NCBI RefSeq assembly: GCF_011751745.2
Contig: NZ_CP061170.1
Coordinates: 310,001 to 374,000, forward strand
Direction: 5' to 3'
Source of the DNA: Paramicrobacterium fandaimingii
GTDB taxonomy: Bacteria; Actinomycetota; Actinomycetes; Actinomycetales; Microbacteriaceae
DNA length: 64,000 bases
Positions 43,733-52,010 of this stretch are shown here, piece after piece. The position numbers and the translations under genes are program-made. Under the pieces are notes generated by a model. The model was not told where the DNA came from. It saw only the letters and a program-made list of their open reading frames with translations, and did not search any database. Each line of letters begins with the position of its first letter. The first letter of the stretch is position 1.

Positions 43733-44137
43733 TTGCCCCCACATGGTGACCGGCAGGTAACCGATGGTGCCGCCCGGCGCGGAGATCTTTTCGATCCTCT
43801 CTGTCCAACGAGAGTCGTGCTTGATCGAATCGGCGACAAATGGACATCGATGGCGATCAAGAGCCTTGCCGAGCAGGCTCCGAACGAGCTGCGGTTTTCT
43901 GAGATGCAGCGGGCTCTCGTCGGCATCTCAGCGAAGGTTCTTTCGCAGACGCTGCGGAACCTCGAGCACGATGGTCTCGTCGAGCGGCGCATCGAAGCGA
44001 CGCGACCCCCCAGCGTGTATTACTCTCTGACGGCACTCGGACTCTCGCTCGATGGCCCTCTTGCAGCGGTGCGGGAATGGGCGGAGGCCAATGTCGCACG
44101 TATTGAGGCGGCACATGCTCAAAGCGGATCAGCCTGA
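43733..44137 (+). CDS. HxlR family transcriptional regulator
   Basis: A 134-residue winged-helix regulator with the HxlR core at about 22-115: CPTRVVLDRIGDKWTSMAIKSL, FSEMQRALVGISAKVLSQTLRNLEHDGLVERRIEATRPPSVYYSLTALG. The start is a TTG at 43733, preceded by GGAAGGA at a normal distance; no better in-frame start lies before the conserved Cys. HxlR proteins often sense electrophiles through that Cys, which fits control of the divergent epoxide-hydrolase-like gene. Confidence 0.88.
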   Translation: MPPHGDRQVTDGAARRGDLFDPLCPTRVVLDRIGDKWTSMAIKSLAEQAPNELRFSEMQRALVGISAKVLSQTLRNLEHDGLVERRIEATRPPSVYYSLTALGLSLDGPLAAVREWAEANVARIEAAHAQSGSA

Positions 44138-44161
44138 CCCCTTGACAAAATCACCTACATA

Positions 44162-44461
44162 TCAATAGTCGTTTGCCGCTATGGCCTCGGAATCGCCGGG
44201 GTGGAAGCGTCGCAGGTGCACGTGACGGGCGAAGCGAATGAGGGGACGGATGAGCATCTCGACGCTGCCGATCACGAAGAGCCACGTTGCCGCATACGAC
44301 GTTGCCTCTGAGAAGAAGAGGAAGCTTCCGATGATGAACCAGAGCCCGATGAGAATGTCGTTGAGAATGCTGAGCGTTTCATAACGCTTGCGGATGACGA
44401 GTTCCTCGCGGCCGAGGTGCAGCACGAGCATCCCCGATTGCTCGGCGGGTGAAGGAGACAT
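44162..44461 (-). CDS. YrhK-like membrane protein
   Basis: A 99-residue protein with a soluble N-terminus (LHLGREELVIRKRYETLSILND) and two membrane helices (ILIGLWFIIGSFLFF and TWLFVIGSVEMLIRPLIRF). This matches the YrhK domain, a short membrane family of unknown role. I start at 44461 because GAGAGGAAA lies just upstream; an in-frame ATG at 44488 lacks such a site. Confidence 0.8.
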   Translation of the reverse strand: MSPSPAEQSGMLVLHLGREELVIRKRYETLSILNDILIGLWFIIGSFLFFSEATSYAATWLFVIGSVEMLIRPLIRFARHVHLRRFHPGDSEAIAANDY

Positions 44462-44534
44462 CGATTTCCTCTCGTCGCGTGATTCCAACGTACGCCCGTC
44501 CTTTCGTCGCGGTTAATCTGAGATTCTTGAGAGT

Positions 44535-45731
44535 GTGAGTTCTGATTCTGGCGCGCCCCGCAAACCGCGCCTCGGCCGCGACGTCTACGTTCTGGGCGTC
44601 GTGGCGTTCTTCGTCATGGTGGGGTTCGGCGTCGTGGTTCCCGTGCTTCCCGTGTTTGTGCGCAGCTTCGACGTGGGTTATCTCGAAGTCGGTGCCGTCG
44701 TGTCGGCATTCGCATTCATGCGCCTGATCGCGAGTCCATTCTGCGGCTGGCTGATCAAACGTGGCGGAGAACGCACGATTCTCGCGATCGGCATCGGCAT
44801 CGTCGCCGTGTCGAGCGCGCTTGTCGGCCTCGCCCAGACCTACGTCGAGGTGCTCATTCTGCGCGGCGCGGGTGGCATCGGCTCGGCAATGTTCTCGGTG
44901 TCGGCAATGACGCTGCTGCTCGGCTCAACTCCGCTGTCGCTGCGCGGTCGCGCCGTCGGCTTCTATCAGGGCGGCTTTCTCATCGGCGGCATGGCTGGGC
45001 CCGCTCTCGGAGGCCTGCTCGCACTCGTCTCGCTGCGCGCTCCGTTCTTCTTCTACGCCGGAACACTGGCGATCGCCGGGCTCGTCGGACTGTTCATGCT
45101 GCACCGCACCGAAACAACCGAAACCGGGTCGACCGCAATCGTCAAGCCCTTCCGCGAGGTGGCGAGGGACGTGCGGTATCAGGCGGCGTGTCTGGCGAAC
45201 TTCACGCAGGGCTGGGCCGGACTCGGCGTGCGCAGCGCGCTCGTTCCTGTGCTCGTCGTCGAGATGCTGCACCACGATCCGGCCTGGACGGGCATCGCGT
45301 TCGCGATTGCCGCGGTTGTGCAGACGCTGACGCTTGCACCGGCCGGCACCTTCGTCGACAAGGTCGGGCGGAGGCCCGCGATCATCGGTGCGTATCTGCT
45401 GGCGGCAGCATCCCTCGTCGTCATGCCCTTTGTCGGCGAATTGTGGATGCTCATCGTGCTTCTCGCCCTCTACGGCGTGGCATCGGCGTTTACCGGAACG
45501 GCCCCAGCGGCATCCGTCGGCGACGCGGCCGGGGCACGCAGCGGAACACCCGTCGCTGTGTTCTCGATGTTCTCTGACCTCGGCGCAATCATTGGCCCTC
45601 TTGTTGCCGGTGTTCTCGTCGATGCAATTTCGTATGGTGCAGCATTCGGGGTGGCCGCGGCCCTGCTGTTGGCAGCATCCCTTTTCGCCTTCAGGATGCC
45701 GCGGGGCTACCGCGCCGCCCGATCTGAGTGA
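44535..45731 (+). CDS. Major facilitator superfamily transporter
   Basis: A 398-residue transporter with twelve predicted helices. The loop 2-3 motif is CGWLIKRGGERTILAIG and its second-half counterpart is GTFVDKVGRRPAIIGAYLL, both typical of MFS drug:H+ antiporters (DHA1-like). Start GTG 44535. The substrate is unknown. It stands alone; the nearest neighbour is the acetyltransferase downstream. Confidence 0.92.
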   Translation: MSSDSGAPRKPRLGRDVYVLGVVAFFVMVGFGVVVPVLPVFVRSFDVGYLEVGAVVSAFAFMRLIASPFCGWLIKRGGERTILAIGIGIVAVSSALVGLAQTYVEVLILRGAGGIGSAMFSVSAMTLLLGSTPLSLRGRAVGFYQGGFLIGGMAGPALGGLLALVSLRAPFFFYAGTLAIAGLVGLFMLHRTETTETGSTAIVKPFREVARDVRYQAACLANFTQGWAGLGVRSALVPVLVVEMLHHDPAWTGIAFAIAAVVQTLTLAPAGTFVDKVGRRPAIIGAYLLAAASLVVMPFVGELWMLIVLLALYGVASAFTGTAPAASVGDAAGARSGTPVAVFSMFSDLGAIIGPLVAGVLVDAISYGAAFGVAAALLLAASLFAFRMPRGYRAARSE

Positions 45732-45752
45732 ATGGCGCGCTCCTCTCAGTGA

Positions 45753-45780
45753 GCAGGGCAGGGCAGGGCAGAGCAGGGCA
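45753..45780. repeat. Short tandem repeat (GCAGG)n
   Basis: About five and a half copies of a 5-base unit GCAGG (one copy reads GCAGA) lie in the gap between the MFS and GNAT genes. A repeat of this kind is slippage-prone and could vary in length between strains, altering the spacing ahead of the GNAT gene. Confidence 0.75.
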
Positions 45781-45824
45781 CACGGCGCAAGGGGCACGTC
45801 GGTGCTGTGTGCGATCATGCGGGT

Positions 45825-46397
45825 ATGGTCATCACCGTGCTGCCAGCCACGAACTTCGACGACGTTGCGACACTTGTCGGGCCGAAGCGCCCCGGTGCGA
45901 ACGTGTGCTTCTGCCTGAGCTACCGGCTCCCCGCCAAGGAACACACTCAGCTGCAGGGCCCCGAGAGGGCAGAGCGCGTTAGAGAACTGTGTGCGGAGAC
46001 GCCGCCTCCTGGCGTGATCGCCTATGAGGACGGCGAGCCTGTCGGGTGGGCGGGCGTCCATCCGCGTGCGGACACGAGCTTCGCCCGCAATCGCAAGATT
46101 CCACACGTCGATGACGTCGATGTCTGGAGCATCTGGTGCGTGAGAATACGACCGGGGCATCGAAAGCAGGGTCTCGTGCATCCGCTGCTCGCTGGGGCCG
46201 TCGATTTCGCGCGCGAGAACGGAGCGCCGGCGGTCGAGGGTTACCCCGTCGACAACCACGGAGAAAAGGTTGATCTGACCATGGCCTACGTCGGGACCCG
46301 TGCGACGTTCGAGAAGGCAGGGTTCACGAAGGCGGCAGACACGACGTCGGTGCTTGCGGGGTTTCCGCGGGTGCTTATGCGCCTCGACCTTGGTTGA
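45825..46397 (+). CDS. GNAT family N-acetyltransferase
   Basis: A 190-residue acetyltransferase. The acetyl-CoA-binding core is VWSIWCVRIRPGHRKQGLVHPLLAGAVDFARENGAPAVEGYPVD (about 103-146), where RIRPGHRKQG is the pyrophosphate loop. The N-terminal half (CFCLSYRLP, VIAYEDGEPVGWAGV) fits a group of actinobacterial GNATs of unknown substrate. ATG 45825 is the start before the conserved first strand. Confidence 0.87.
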   Translation: MVITVLPATNFDDVATLVGPKRPGANVCFCLSYRLPAKEHTQLQGPERAERVRELCAETPPPGVIAYEDGEPVGWAGVHPRADTSFARNRKIPHVDDVDVWSIWCVRIRPGHRKQGLVHPLLAGAVDFARENGAPAVEGYPVDNHGEKVDLTMAYVGTRATFEKAGFTKAADTTSVLAGFPRVLMRLDLG

Positions 46398-46411
46398 AGG
46401 GAGCGGGCGAG

Positions 46412-47362
46412 TTACTCGGCGTTCGCCTCTGCCGCGCGGCCGGCCGCGGCATCCGCTTGGTAAATGTCAGGCTCGAAGTAGAGCACTCGCGCGGCAGGAA
46501 CGGCGTCGCGTACGCGGCGTTCGATCGCGTCGATCGCTGAGGCAACGCCCTCAAGCGTTGCCTCGCGCCCAAAGCCCAGCTTCGCCGCGACAAGCAACTC
46601 GTCTGGACCAAGGTAGAGCGTCTTGATGTGGATGAGCTTCTCGATCTCACCGCCCGACGTGACGGCGGCCACGATGCGCCCGTAATCTTCGACCGTCGCC
46701 CCTTCGCCGACAAGAAGACTCTTCGTCTCGATTCCGAGAATCACAGCGACGACCACGAGAAGCGTGCCGATGAACAGCGTGCCGATCGCATCGAAGACCG
46801 AGTTGCCTGTGATGACCGTGAGGCCGACTCCGCAGAGGGCAAACACGAGACCGAGCAGCGCGGCGACGTCTTCGAGCAGCACCACCGGCAGCTCTGGCGC
46901 CTTTGCGCGGCGCACAAACTGCGCCCACGAGCGGTCGCCGCGCACCCGGTTTGACTCTTTCACCGCGGTGCGCAGCGAGAAGCTCTCGAGCACGATCGCG
47001 ACGACGAGCACGAGAATCGGCAGCCACCACATGGTGAGTTCGTGCGGATGCTGCAGCTTGTTGATGCCCTCGTAGATGGAGAACACGCCACCGACGCTGA
47101 ACAGGATTATCGCAACGACGAACGCATACACGTAGCGCTCGCGGCCGTAGCCGAACGGATGCTCGCGGTCGGCGGTCTTGCGCGCCTTGCGCCCGCCGAG
47201 AAGCAGAAGCAGCTGGTTGCCGGAGTCCGCGAGGGAGTGCACTCCCTCGGCGAGCATCGACGCCGAGCCCGAGAACGCCCACGCAACAAATTTGGTGATG
47301 GCGATGCCCAGATTCGCGGAGAATGCCGCGATGATTGCCTTGTTTCCGCCTGATGCGCTCAC
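46412..47362 (-). CDS. Cation diffusion facilitator family transporter
   Basis: A 316-residue metal/proton antiporter with six predicted helices and a C-terminal cytosolic domain. The metal site residues sit in HSLADSGNQ (helix 2, about 42-50) and LLEDVAALLG (helix 5, about 161-170), a pattern nearer the SLC30A9-like branch than zinc-specific CDFs. The cytosolic domain has IHIKTLYLGPDELLVAAKLGF. It exports divalent metal such as Zn or Mn; the ion is not certain. Confidence 0.92.
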   Translation of the reverse strand: MSASGGNKAIIAAFSANLGIAITKFVAWAFSGSASMLAEGVHSLADSGNQLLLLLGGRKARKTADREHPFGYGRERYVYAFVVAIILFSVGGVFSIYEGINKLQHPHELTMWWLPILVLVVAIVLESFSLRTAVKESNRVRGDRSWAQFVRRAKAPELPVVLLEDVAALLGLVFALCGVGLTVITGNSVFDAIGTLFIGTLLVVVAVILGIETKSLLVGEGATVEDYGRIVAAVTSGGEIEKLIHIKTLYLGPDELLVAAKLGFGREATLEGVASAIDAIERRVRDAVPAARVLYFEPDIYQADAAAGRAAEANAE

Positions 47363-47405
47363 GTTGCTCCTCGTTCCGGTGGCACGATCTTACCGGCAGC
47401 AAGGC

Positions 47406-48341
47406 TCAGGGCGAGGCGAGAGCAATCTGAGATCGAAGCGGATGCTGCTGCGCGACGTCGAGCAGCGCAGCGACGCCGTCGATGGGCTCGCTGTGCAGCG
47501 GCTCCTGAACGGCACCGCCGAGACCCCGCGCGTGAAGAGCGTGTTCGAGGTGCTCTCGAAAGTACGCGGACTTCGTCGGAAGGGCGCCGACGGCGCTGAC
47601 GCGCGTCTGGGTGCCCTCGCTCCACCCCGCCCGCACGAGCGCAGACCGAGCGGAGTGCGCGAGCTCGCGTGCCGCCGAGCGCACGATGTCGGCCGCGACC
47701 GCGTCGCCTCGTTGCGCAGCTTCGACGGTGGTGCGGCAGAACGCGGCGATGCGAGAAACGCGCCTCGGGTCGGCTTGCAACACCATGTAAAGCTCGTCGA
47801 GCGGCCCGAACGTCTGCTCGGCGGCATCCGTCAGTGTTGTCGTCTCGCCGCGGCCGTCGAATGCGCGCATCACCGCGGCGAGGCCCGCCCGCCCGATCCA
47901 GTACCCGCTGCCGGCATCGCCGATCAGGTTGCCCCAGCCATCAACCTTCGCGACGCCGACGTCTGTGACGGCGAGTACGACGACGCCCGTTCCGATGGCG
48001 AGCATGACGCCGGTATCCGTGCCGTTTGCGGCGAGGTAGCCGCTGATTGAGTCGTGTGCAACGGCCACGCGCTGAACGCCGATCGGCTGCAGACCCTGAA
48101 GCACTCGTTCCGGCGTGGTCGCTGCGGGCGTCAACCCCGAGACGCCGATGGCGACCTCGGCGCATGTCGCGCCGTTCTCGGCGGCAAACTCGCGCGCACG
48201 GTCGGCCATCTGGTCGAGCACCGGTCGATCGGTGAGAACACCGGGGGCTGATGCCGTCAGCACGGCGCCCGCGCCTGTCGTCCCGCGCAGCCGAACTCCG
48301 GACTGACCGCCGTCGATGCAGAGTCGTGTGATGTGATTCAT
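47406..48341 (-). CDS. BadF/BadG-type ATPase, probable N-acetylhexosamine or sugar kinase
   Basis: A 311-residue actin-like ATPase fold protein of the BadF/GlcNAc-kinase family. PHOSPHATE-1 motif CIDGGQSGVRL is near the N-terminus (about 8-18), PHOSPHATE-2 is MLAIGTGVVVLAV, with GWGNLIGDAGSGYWIGRAGL and VGALPTKSAYFREHL later. GlcNAc kinases of this family read DGGGTK; the Gln-Ser variant is common in actinobacteria. It is just downstream of a ROK regulator in a galactoside locus, so a sugar-kinase role is likely. ATG 48341 is preferred. Confidence 0.85.
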   Translation of the reverse strand: MNHITRLCIDGGQSGVRLRGTTGAGAVLTASAPGVLTDRPVLDQMADRAREFAAENGATCAEVAIGVSGLTPAATTPERVLQGLQPIGVQRVAVAHDSISGYLAANGTDTGVMLAIGTGVVVLAVTDVGVAKVDGWGNLIGDAGSGYWIGRAGLAAVMRAFDGRGETTTLTDAAEQTFGPLDELYMVLQADPRRVSRIAAFCRTTVEAAQRGDAVAADIVRSAARELAHSARSALVRAGWSEGTQTRVSAVGALPTKSAYFREHLEHALHARGLGGAVQEPLHSEPIDGVAALLDVAQQHPLRSQIALASP

Positions 48342-48382
48342 GTGTGCTTTCGAGTCTGGAGTTTGAGGACTGGGGTTGTGGG

Positions 48383-49597
48383 TCACGCCAGGGTGATGGA
48401 GGCAAGCGAGCGGGGGGAAAGGCGGTCTTGAAGCACGAGCGTTGCGGCGCCGAGTGCTGCGGCATCCGTGCCATTCACCGACATGCGCACGTCGACAGTC
48501 TGTACGGCTCTGGCAAAGGCGCGCTCACCAAGGCGCTGCGCAATCGTGCGTGCGTACAGGCTGCCGATTGTCTGAAATGCGCTACCCGCCAGCACGACAA
48601 GCTGCACGTCAATGAGATTCACCATCGAGACGATGCCGGCGGCGAGATACTCGGCCGAGCGGGCGAAAATGGCGGATGCTGTCGCGTCGCCGTTGAGGGC
48701 CAGATCCGCGATTCGATCGAAGTCTGCGGTGATCCGACCGGTGAACTCCATATCGAGTTCGCCGTGTTCAACTGCTTCGTGAGCGGCGTCGATCACGGCC
48801 TGCGGGCCCGCGTAGAGCTCAACGCAGCCGACGTTCCCGCAGGCGCAGGTGGGACCCATGGCATCCACTGTGATGTGCCCGAGCTCCCCGACGTTCGCCT
48901 GCTTGCCGTGATAGATCGTTCCGTCAATCACAATGCCGACACCGATTCCGGCGCCCATGTACACAGAGGCGTACGTGTTGTAACCGCCCGTTGCCCCAAG
49001 CCAGAACTCCCCGATGGCGGCCGCGGTGGCATCGTTGTCGAATGTGCAGGTGAAGCCTGTTGCCTCGGACAGCGTTGCGGCGAGGGGAAACCCCGTCCAT
49101 GCCCCGAGAGCTGGAGCTCCCATGATCGCGCCCGCATCACGATCAAGCGGCCCAGGGGTCGCAATGCCGACTCCGACAATGGCGCCGCGGTCGACATCAA
49201 GACCGTCAAGCAGCTGCTCGATGTCTTCGGCCATACGCGTGATGGCCGATTCTGGCTCTGAATCGCCGACGCCGGCAACACGCAGGCGGCCGACGACTGT
49301 TCCCGCTAGGTCGGCGACGATGTATGTGGTGTAGTCGCGACCGATGTGCAGGCCGATACCCAGTCGCGCCGCAGGATTGATCTCAAGGCTCGTGCGCGGC
49401 TTTCCGCCTGTGGACTCCCCGCGCCCGGTTTCGGAGACAAGCCCATCACGCAGCAGTTCGCGCACCGAGGTTGAGATCGTTGCCTGTGTGAGCCCGGTCA
49501 TCTCGGCGAGCTCGACGCGGCTGATGGGCCCCGTTGTTCGAATCAGGTCGAGAATCTTTCCGCGTGACGATCCGCGGCGGCGGGGAGGAGGTGGCAC
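48383..49597 (-). CDS. ROK family transcriptional regulator 1
   Basis: A 404-residue repressor with an N-terminal winged helix (about 10-65; GKILDLIRTTGPISRVELAEMTGLTQATISTSVRELL) and a ROK sugar-binding domain: GVGIATPGPLDRDAG, FDNDATAAAIGEFWLG, and the zinc motif GELGHITVDAMGPTCACGNVGC with its CxCGxxGC core. The GTG start at 49597 has no ribosome-binding site, suggesting a leaderless mRNA. It precedes the BadF-type kinase gene and is divergent from GH36. Operator-like sites at 49607 and 59614 are probable targets. Confidence 0.93.
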   Translation of the reverse strand: MPPPPRRRGSSRGKILDLIRTTGPISRVELAEMTGLTQATISTSVRELLRDGLVSETGRGESTGGKPRTSLEINPAARLGIGLHIGRDYTTYIVADLAGTVVGRLRVAGVGDSEPESAITRMAEDIEQLLDGLDVDRGAIVGVGIATPGPLDRDAGAIMGAPALGAWTGFPLAATLSEATGFTCTFDNDATAAAIGEFWLGATGGYNTYASVYMGAGIGVGIVIDGTIYHGKQANVGELGHITVDAMGPTCACGNVGCVELYAGPQAVIDAAHEAVEHGELDMEFTGRITADFDRIADLALNGDATASAIFARSAEYLAAGIVSMVNLIDVQLVVLAGSAFQTIGSLYARTIAQRLGERAFARAVQTVDVRMSVNGTDAAALGAATLVLQDRLSPRSLASITLA

Positions 49598-49606
49598 AAT
49601 GACAAC

Positions 49607-49647
49607 AGTAACTTACCTTGCTTTATAAAGCCACTGAAGTAAGTGGC
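49607..49647. promoter_or_regulatory. ROK1 operator/promoter region
   Basis: A cluster of symmetric sequences lies 10-50 bases before the rok1 start: CTTTATAAAG (49621-49630, perfect palindrome), GCCACT-N6-AGTGGC (49630-49647) and ACTTAC/GTAAGT (49611-49616/49639-49644). The 38 bases at 49607-49644 align without gaps to 59614-59651 with 26 identities by my count. Probable autoregulatory site. Confidence 0.65.
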
Positions 49648-49713
49648 AAGAGACCACCAATGTCTCATATCTGGAAACAGTCTACTCCACGAGCCCCCGG
49701 CTGAGTCCGCGAA

Positions 49714-49751
49714 GTTAGTTGCAGCATGTAACATAGTCCACACCAACTGAC
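49714..49751. promoter_or_regulatory. Probable operator upstream of GH36 gene
   Basis: GTTAGTTG (49714-49721) and CAACTGAC (49744-49751) form a 7-of-8 inverted repeat. Between them TTGCAGCATGTAAC resembles TTTCATTATGTAAC in the rok2 promoter (11 of 14 identical). It suggests that ROK2 controls the alpha-galactosidase gene, whose ATG is 20 bases downstream. Confidence 0.5.
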
Positions 49752-49770
49752 TCTGCACGAAAGGCGTCAC

Positions 49771-51936
49771 ATGACACAGCTGTCCACTGAGACCCTCCCC
49801 TTCGACGTGACGACGACCGAGGCTGTGCATCTGCGAGCGGGAGGCGTGAGTCTCGTTGTTGATATTGCCCACGGAGCGATGCCGTCGATCGTGCACTGGG
49901 GATCGGACCTTGGACCTCTGAGCGACCTCGAGCTGCGTGAGCTGATCGTCGCGACCGCGCCACGGCGCGACAACTCTGTTGATGTGCCCGTTCGTGTCGG
50001 CGTCGTGCCTGAGGCGAGCTCTGGTTGGCTGGGCGCCCCTGGCCTGCAGGGCCATCGCTCTGATGGCACGGCGTGGTCCCCGAAGTTCTCCGAAACCGAG
50101 CATGAGGTGCAGGGGGCAACTCTCATCAGTCGCGGCCACGATGACCAGGCCGGGCTCGATCTCACCGTCGAACTCGAACTCACCGCGTCTGGGCTCCTCC
50201 GTGCCCGGGCTGACGTGGTAAATGCTGGGGAATCCGATTATTTCGTCGATCGCCTTGTCGTCACGCTCCCCGTTGCGCCCGTCGCCCGCGAGATTCTCGA
50301 CCAAACAGGGCGCTGGGCAAAAGAGCGCATTCCACAACGTCGTGACATCACCGCCGGTGCCCATCTGCGGGAATCGCGGCGCGGCCGTACGGGTGCCGAC
50401 GCAGCGACGGTTCTCATCGCCGGCGAACGCGGATTCAGTTTTCAGAATGGCGAAGTGTGGGGACTTCACGTCGGATGGAGCGGAAACCACGTTTCGTACG
50501 TCGAGCGTCATAACAACGGACTCACGCTTCTCGGAGGAGGTGAACTCCTGCTGCCGGGCGAGGTCGCGCTCGGAGCAGGTGAGCAGTATTCGACGCCGTG
50601 GGTCTACGGTGCTCATGGCATCGGGCTCGACGAGCAGGCTCAGCGCTTTCATTCCTACCTGCGCTCTCGGAAGCAGCATCCCTCATCTGTTCGCCCTGTC
50701 ACACTCAATGTGTGGGAGGCCGTGTACTTCGACCACAGGCTCGACACGCTCCTTGAGCTTGCTCAACGCGCCTCCGACGTGGGAATTGAACGGTATGTGC
50801 TCGACGACGGCTGGTTCCGCCACCGTCGGCGAGACAACGCGGGGCTCGGTGATTGGTTCGTCGACGAGGATGTGTGGCCTGACGGGTTGGCCCCGCTCGT
50901 CGATCGAGTGCGTGAACTCGGAATGCAATTTGGCCTGTGGTTTGAACCCGAGATGGTCAACCTCGATTCTGACCTCGCGCGAGCGCATCCGGACTGGATT
51001 CTGCAGACGGGTGGACGGCTGCCTCCAGAAGCCCGGACACAGCAGGTGCTCAATGTCGCGATCCCCGAAGCCTACGAGTATCTTCTTGACCGCATCTCGC
51101 GTCTCGTCGACGAATACTCGATCGACTACATCAAGTGGGATCACAACCGCGACCTGATCGAGCCAGGAGCAGCCCAGCGCGGCGGTGCGGCGGGAACGCA
51201 CGAGCAAACTCATGCCGTCTATCAGCTCTTGAGAGAACTCAAACGGCGACACCCCGACCTGGAGATCGAGTCGTGCTCGTCTGGCGGTGCGCGCGTCGAT
51301 CTCGGAATTCTCGAGGTCACAGACAGGGTGTGGGCGAGCGACTGCATCGATCCGCTTGAGCGGCAGCACATCCAGCGATGGACAGCTCAGCTGCTTCCGC
51401 CTGAGCTCGTTGGCTGCCACATTTCCGGGCCGCGTTCTCATACGACGTCGCGCACGCACGATCTCTCGTTCCGCGCGACGACGGCGCTCTTCGGGCATTT
51501 TGGCGTCGAGTGGAACATTGCCGAGGCGTCGGAACGCGAGCGTGCGGAGCTTGCTGAATGGATCTTGCTGCACAAGCGGTTCAGGCACCTGATTCACACC
51601 GGGAGAGTTGTGCGCCCTGACGTTCCGGATGACGAGGTGACCGTGTCGGGAGTCATCGCCGCCGATGGCTCCGAGGCCCTGTTTGACATCGCGATGCTGG
51701 GCCGCCCGGCATCGTGGCCGCCGAGTGCGGTGCGGCTCCCAGGGCTCGATCCAACGCGGCAGTACCGCGTGATGGCAATCGGGCCGGACGCGCCCACAGC
51801 GGTGGATGGGGCGACTCCTGCCTGGCAGCGACCGGACGGCATCGTCTTGAGCGGACGCGTGCTTGGACGCGTCGGAATCCAGATACCGCCGTTGAAACCC
51901 GAGCACGCAGCGCTTGCGCACCTCGTCGCCGTGTAG
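49771..51936 (+). CDS. Alpha-galactosidase, glycoside hydrolase family 36
   Basis: A 721-residue GH36 enzyme: N-terminal beta-supersandwich (about 1-300), catalytic TIM barrel (about 310-640) and a C-terminal beta domain. Barrel motifs are YVLDDGWF (about 342-349), GLWFEPEMV (388-396), the nucleophile in YIKWDHNRD (Asp457), ESCSSGGARVDLG, and the acid/base in WASDCIDPLER (Asp524 or Asp527). No signal peptide, so it cleaves imported alpha-galactosides inside the cell. The ROK1 and ROK2 genes flank it. Confidence 0.95.
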   Translation: MTQLSTETLPFDVTTTEAVHLRAGGVSLVVDIAHGAMPSIVHWGSDLGPLSDLELRELIVATAPRRDNSVDVPVRVGVVPEASSGWLGAPGLQGHRSDGTAWSPKFSETEHEVQGATLISRGHDDQAGLDLTVELELTASGLLRARADVVNAGESDYFVDRLVVTLPVAPVAREILDQTGRWAKERIPQRRDITAGAHLRESRRGRTGADAATVLIAGERGFSFQNGEVWGLHVGWSGNHVSYVERHNNGLTLLGGGELLLPGEVALGAGEQYSTPWVYGAHGIGLDEQAQRFHSYLRSRKQHPSSVRPVTLNVWEAVYFDHRLDTLLELAQRASDVGIERYVLDDGWFRHRRRDNAGLGDWFVDEDVWPDGLAPLVDRVRELGMQFGLWFEPEMVNLDSDLARAHPDWILQTGGRLPPEARTQQVLNVAIPEAYEYLLDRISRLVDEYSIDYIKWDHNRDLIEPGAAQRGGAAGTHEQTHAVYQLLRELKRRHPDLEIESCSSGGARVDLGILEVTDRVWASDCIDPLERQHIQRWTAQLLPPELVGCHISGPRSHTTSRTHDLSFRATTALFGHFGVEWNIAEASERERAELAEWILLHKRFRHLIHTGRVVRPDVPDDEVTVSGVIAADGSEALFDIAMLGRPASWPPSAVRLPGLDPTRQYRVMAIGPDAPTAVDGATPAWQRPDGIVLSGRVLGRVGIQIPPLKPEHAALAHLVAV

Positions 51937-51957
51937 TCATGCCGACGCTGTCTAGCC

Positions 51958-51986
51958 GTGCCAGCACAGCTTAGGCGTGCTGGCAC
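51958..51986. terminator. Bidirectional terminator hairpin between GH36 and ROK2 genes
   Basis: GTGCCAGCAC (51958-51967) pairs perfectly with GTGCTGGCAC (51977-51986) around a 9-base loop. It begins 22 bases after the GH36 stop and 25 bases from the convergent rok2 stop. It has no T tract. Confidence 0.7.
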
Positions 51987-52010
51987 AGTACCGTCGTGGT
52001 GCATTCTCTG

